Shown piece by piece: positions 60,241 through 64,000 of a DNA stretch of 64,000 bases. The DNA is from Phytophthora colocasiae (taxonomy: Eukaryota > Oomycota > Peronosporomycetes > Peronosporales > Peronosporaceae). The stretch covers positions 124,001-188,000 of the forward strand of contig JAGKQI010000071.1 of assembly GCA_018806915.1 (NCBI GenBank), given 5' to 3'. A model generated the notes under the pieces. The model searched no databases and was not told the DNA's origin. It saw only the letters and a program-made list of their open reading frames with translations. Position 1 is the stretch's first letter, and each line of letters opens with the position of its first letter. The translations under genes and the position numbers were made by a program.

Positions 60241-60849
60241 AGACATAGTGTAGCCGTGACGCTCTCAAAACTTCCGGGGTTTCAGAGTCTCTGGCGTCCT
60301 GTCGCTCAGTCTGATTCCATCGGACTCAGAAATAGCCAACTGTCGTATCCAATAAACGGTCACATTCCGATTTCCTTTCTGACACACAAGTCAGAAGAAG
60401 ATCCAGCGACCATGGGTTCTCCGTTGACTTCTACTACCGGCGACGCCTCGGGCACTGGGCCCGCTTCGGCATCCACAGCATCGCGAGGTGATGATGGCGG
60501 CAGTGCCGCGTCATCAGGAGGCAGCTCTAGCGCCCCAGCCTCAAAGTCGAGCGCGTCCGCCGCTCCGAAGCAGGGCGTTGATGCTGCTGACGGCGATGAG
60601 CCCGTGAGCATGCCGGACACATCTGCGGCTTCTGCTGTTATGTCTTCGTTTCCTAGGGGGCCACACATCCTCTCCACCGCCGAGGTGGACGGTCTGTTTG
60701 CGCCTGGACAACAACTGCCGGGCGATGTGACGTCGGACGTTCCCTCTAACTGGGTGGATCCTAAACCAGCGCCTGAAGGACAACCGTTCTTGGTTGGTGT
60801 ACAGACTCCTGGGGTTTTCTGGAATACTTATTTGAGCATGGGGAGCTGA
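60241..60849 (+). pseudogene. Element 3 antisense ORF, N-terminal part
   Basis: Begins in HSVAVTLSKLPGFQSLWRPV, lacking the ATG seen in Elements 1 and 2, and continues through the Ser/Ala/Gly part to GPHILSTAEVDGLF and EGQPFLVGVQTPG. There the frame and homology break: about 280 residues present in Element 2, including the coiled coil, are absent. Confidence 0.75.
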
Positions 60850-60860
60850 ACGGCAGTTGG

Positions 60861-62780
60861 GTGCGTCTTCGAGAACTCTTGGTGAACTTCCAAGAAGGCA
60901 AAGCACCACCGGAGGATTGGGACACCATCATTAATGTGACAGCGATGGACCAGCGTAAGGCTGCGATTCCTGACTTCTCCAAGCGCCTGGCGAAAGTCCG
61001 CTTCAATCAAGCTGCAGAGGCCAAGAAGACGGCCCGTGTATTAGACTTGACGCGCACTGGGAGTGGAGTGGCTGTTTCTGGTGATCCCGCGGGTGATACC
61101 AAGATATCAGGCAAGACTCGCCTGGTGGTCACACCATCGTCCCCTGCCAAGCCAGCCAAGTCTTCCGGTAAACATCGCACTAGAGTCCCCCAGGATCGCC
61201 CCAAGAGCTACACGCCTGGCATTGATTCAGTTCGTCCGGCAAGCGCCAAGTCCCCGGTGTCCAAGGACGTGGTTCATACTCTGCTGCCTGATGGGGTCGT
61301 CTGGGAGGAAGTCCGCCCGGATTTGCGCTTAGCCTTGCTCGCTGGACTCAAGTATGAGACCGCGATGAAATGGCTTCGCACGGACAAGCCTGCCCACAGC
61401 CTGTTCACGGGGCGCCCCTTGGTACAAATGCTAGTGAGCATGATGTACTGGCGCAAGCTGAATCAAACTCCGTGGGCTTCGTATGTCCCAGAGACATACT
61501 TCAAGATGGGAGAAGAAGAACTACGCCGTCTCCAGAAGAGCGATGAGGAACCGCCGGTCTGGGAGGCGTTAGATGCTCACGTCCCGTATCCCGTCAGTGA
61601 ACCTGAGTCTACGGAAGACGATCCTCAGAAGGACCCGGATTTCAAGGCGTCTGGTGACCAGGAGTCCTCTTCCAGCGACGAGGAGTCCAGTGGTGAAGAG
61701 TCTGAAGGTAACAGCAGTGCGTCGGACGACAAGGAGTCCGATGACCATTCACATGCTGGTACCAAGCGTCCACGAGACTACGAGTCCAGCGACACCGACG
61801 ACTCTGGGCCAATTATCCCAAGCAAGAAGTCTAAGCGGAGCAGTGTGCACGAGGCAGCCAGGTCCAAGTCGAGCAGTAAGAAGTCCGGCGACGCTTCCAA
61901 GTCAAGTCCCAAGCACAAGAAGTCTGGTGGCTCAAAGTCTCCCAAGAGTTCTTCGGGCAAGCAACCTTCTGGTAAAATCCGGAAGTCAAGTCTGGTGTCC
62001 AAGCCATACACGTCACTGACACCGAAGGAGTTGCTGACGATTGAGGCCCCGGACACACATTGTTCGTCGTGGTTATACTACGGCATCCCAGTCCAGCCAA
62101 CCAGCGACACCAAGACGGCCATCGGGCAGACTCCCGGGTTCCCAGACTTCGAGCCCCACAGACACAGTCTGGCACGCCTCAAGAAACGCTGGAACTCCAA
62201 GAAGTACCAAGCTCTGCTGGACGAAGTGCCAGCTCCCTGGGAGGTCATGTACCAGAACCGCCGGACCGAGCTGTACTTTCACCGGCGTGAAGACCTCTGT
62301 CCCTTGGTTCAGGCGGACATCGAAGAGCTCGCGTCTCTCATGAACAAGCACGCCCAAGCACTGTGGGAACGCACCCACTGGGTGGTAATGGACCCCGACG
62401 CTGACCTGCTGTCCGGTGAACAACCCAAGGAATGTGGGCTTCGCCGAGCGTCTCTACTGCGTCAATACCGAGCGGCAGTGTCCAAGGTCCTGAAACACAA
62501 GGATTTCCCAGAGACGCTCATGTTTGAGCCTGGCATCTGGAAGGTTTCGGACAAATATTGCCCATGGATCTGGCAAGACCCGCGTGCACGTGAGATCGGA
62601 GGTCCCAAGTGCCTGAGCTTGCGCAATCAGCTCGAAGCTATCGACTCTGCCGAACCAGCGCGTACGCAGTGGGCCACAGCGTCTTCGGACAGAGACTGGA
62701 TGCAATTCGTGCCATCTGATCTCCGGAAGCAAGCTCTGACGCCCAGTGAACGCGCTGAGAATCCCGTCTCACTGAAATAA
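60861..62780 (+). pseudogene. Element 3 antisense ORF, main conserved part
   Basis: 639 open codons homologous to the second half of the Element 2 ORF: VRLRELLVNFQEGKAPPEDW, then LLPDGVVWEEVRPDLRLALL .. LVQMLVSMMY, an acidic Ser/Glu region, Lys/Ser-rich repeats with IIPSKKSKR, and the conserved C-terminus (SSWLYYGIPV, HRREDLCPLVQADIEELAS, WERTHWVVMDPDAD, YCPWIWQDPRAREIGGPKCL) ending ENPVSLK. It has the intact C-terminal end that Element 2 lost. It is convergent with the pol end at 63166, with about 385 bp of apparently non-coding DNA between. Confidence 0.78.
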
Positions 62781-63165
62781 GTACACCAGAAGTCTGGCGT
62801 ACACCTCATGGCTGATCGGGGGACTACACTTCTTCTCTCAGAACAACTTAGTCGTCTGCATATCGTAGCGTAGTAACAACCCCAAATATAGTTCCCCAGC
62901 CATCTTCTCCTTTAACATCCTCATATGTCATTCGATCAGCTCTTTCTCGTAGCATCATCATAATCCACTCGTAAAAATTCCATCGTAAACACACAATCAC
63001 ACAATCATCTCCATACAAATTCACATAACAATCACCAAGTCTGGGAGTCACATATTCCCGAAATCACCTTTCCGAAAGATATGTCCCTCAGACACCTCTT
63101 CTCTGAAGAACATCTGCCTGGTGAACAGTAATGTTCGCCAGAGTTCTTCGAGCAGATTCCAGAGT

Positions 63166-64000
63166 TTACACTCTGGGGTGATCGTTTCCAGCTTGCATTG
63201 CTTGGAAACGAGCTCGCGCTCGTGCGCTCTGATTAAACTCATACAGTAGGGCGCCACAGTTCAGCTTTGACAAGGGTAGCCACTCTGTCTCATCGTACCC
63301 TTTCCACTTGACCAGGTATTCCCGAAGTCTCTTAGAGGTTCTGGTACGTTTGCTCCACCGAGTGTCTAATATTTTTTCCACTTCGTATTCATCGTTCTCA
63401 GCGTCTGGTTCCCAACTGTCTTCCGGCAGCAGTGCCGCATCAAAGTCATCGTCCCCATGGAATCCAGTTCCACGGTTGGTCTTCTGGGAAACAAGGCTCT
63501 TGGTTTCAGGCGACTCACGTGAACCCAAGGGTTCACCCGATACTCGGTGTCCTCAATCTTGAGTTTCACCCGGAAATCATCCAGCATCTCTTCAATCCGG
63601 AAAGGGCCATGCCACATGTGTGCGAGTTTTCGACTCAACCCCGTTTGTACTTTGGGGATGTATAGCCACACGGCATCACCGACGGCAAATCCGGACTTCA
63701 GACGTTCTGACAACTCCTTCCACTTTCGGGTCTGTTCTTCGGAGCGCTCCCGCTTGGCTTTCTTCTGAAGTTCTTCAGCACAGGCTTGAGCGTAGCTGTA
63801 GTCTCGTTGCATCTTCCGACGCCACTCATAAGCAGTGCGCTCTTGTACACCAGAAGGCTTTGGTCCTAGCATCGCGGACACAGTCCCATGGCCGTGCACC
63901 AGAAAGAAAGGTGTTTCCAGACGAGTTGCATCGAAAGAAGTGTTCAGCGCAAACATCAGACGCTCGGCGTGGTCGTCCCAGTCGCTCTGGTCGGCTTCGG
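63166..64000 (-). pseudogene. Element 3 integrase C-terminus and chromodomain (runs off window)
   Basis: Integrase C-terminal region (FALNTSFDATRLETPFFLVH, GDAVWLYIPKVQTGLSRKLA) in one frame, with a small gap in VHG[WDA]HGTVS. A frame change at about 63460 leads to the chromodomain in the next frame (YEVEKILDTRWSKRTRTSKR .. WKGYDETEWLPLSKLN), ending in GNDHPRV. The catalytic core lies beyond the right edge. Confidence 0.85.

Larger units (their letters stand above)
59568..64000 (-). mobile_element. Element 3: third member of the family, truncated, runs off the window
   Basis: A partial 3' LTR, an antisense ORF on the plus strand and the integrase/chromodomain end of pol on the minus strand, in the same arrangement as Element 2. 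The LTR begins abruptly at 59568 in the middle (CTAGAGACAAGAC), abutting the hairpin element, so the outer LTR part is missing. Confidence 0.85.

Overview
The window looks like a repeat-rich piece of an oomycete nuclear genome, most likely a Phytophthora or close relative (inference). The reasons are the mixture of transposon families (piggyBac, MULE, Crypton, Helitron, CENP-B/pogo type, chromodomain-bearing Ty3/gypsy), a DOT1-like methyltransferase next to a piggyBac transposase, and GT..AG-like intron signals. I found no convincing single-copy housekeeping gene and no tRNA or rRNA gene. Nearly all 64 kb is mobile DNA in different states of decay.

Layout. 1-5180: right part of a piggyBac element, with a DOT1-like gene (+) converging on a piggyBac transposase (-); the element ends at a TTAA site. 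5323-11200: a Ty3/gypsy chromovirus on the minus strand with near-identical ~300 bp LTRs but many frame breaks. 11341-12177: a Crypton tyrosine-recombinase relic. 12256-16667: a minus-strand zinc-finger gene relic split by a MULE (13198-16376) that carries both its transposase relic and a stand-alone chromodomain ORF. 16838-22094: degraded sequence and a probable second piggyBac relic between TTAA ends. 22133-23437: Helitron and CENP-B/pogo-type relics.

From 23811 to 59567 there is a three-level nest. The outermost element is a Ty3/gypsy element ('hairpin element', 23811-27124 plus 58797-59567) whose LTR and coding sequence are packed with short perfect inverted repeats. Its reverse transcriptase is split by Element 2 (27125-58796, minus strand, about 17.1 kb without its own insertion, flanked by CACA). 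Element 2's left LTR is split by Element 1 (28123-42673, plus strand, about 14.6 kb, flanked by GTAT). The intact right LTR of Element 2 shows the empty site. Element 3, a third family member, runs from 59568 off the right edge on the minus strand.

Elements 1-3 form one family: long LTRs (1.7-1.9 kb), a very long Gag with zinc knuckles, a Gag/Pol junction with a conserved GTTAAAC slippery heptamer plus stem-loop, an aspartic protease, RT, a degenerate RNase H followed by a second complete RNase H, integrase and chromodomain. An additional ORF of about 1,000 codons lies between pol and the 3' LTR on the opposite strand. Element 2 has the most complete copy of this antisense ORF. Element 1 also has its RT segment inverted.

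The most interesting signals are the hairpin-packed retroelement, the conserved antisense ORF, the arterivirus-like frameshift signal, and the DOT1-like gene travelling with, or lying beside, a piggyBac element.
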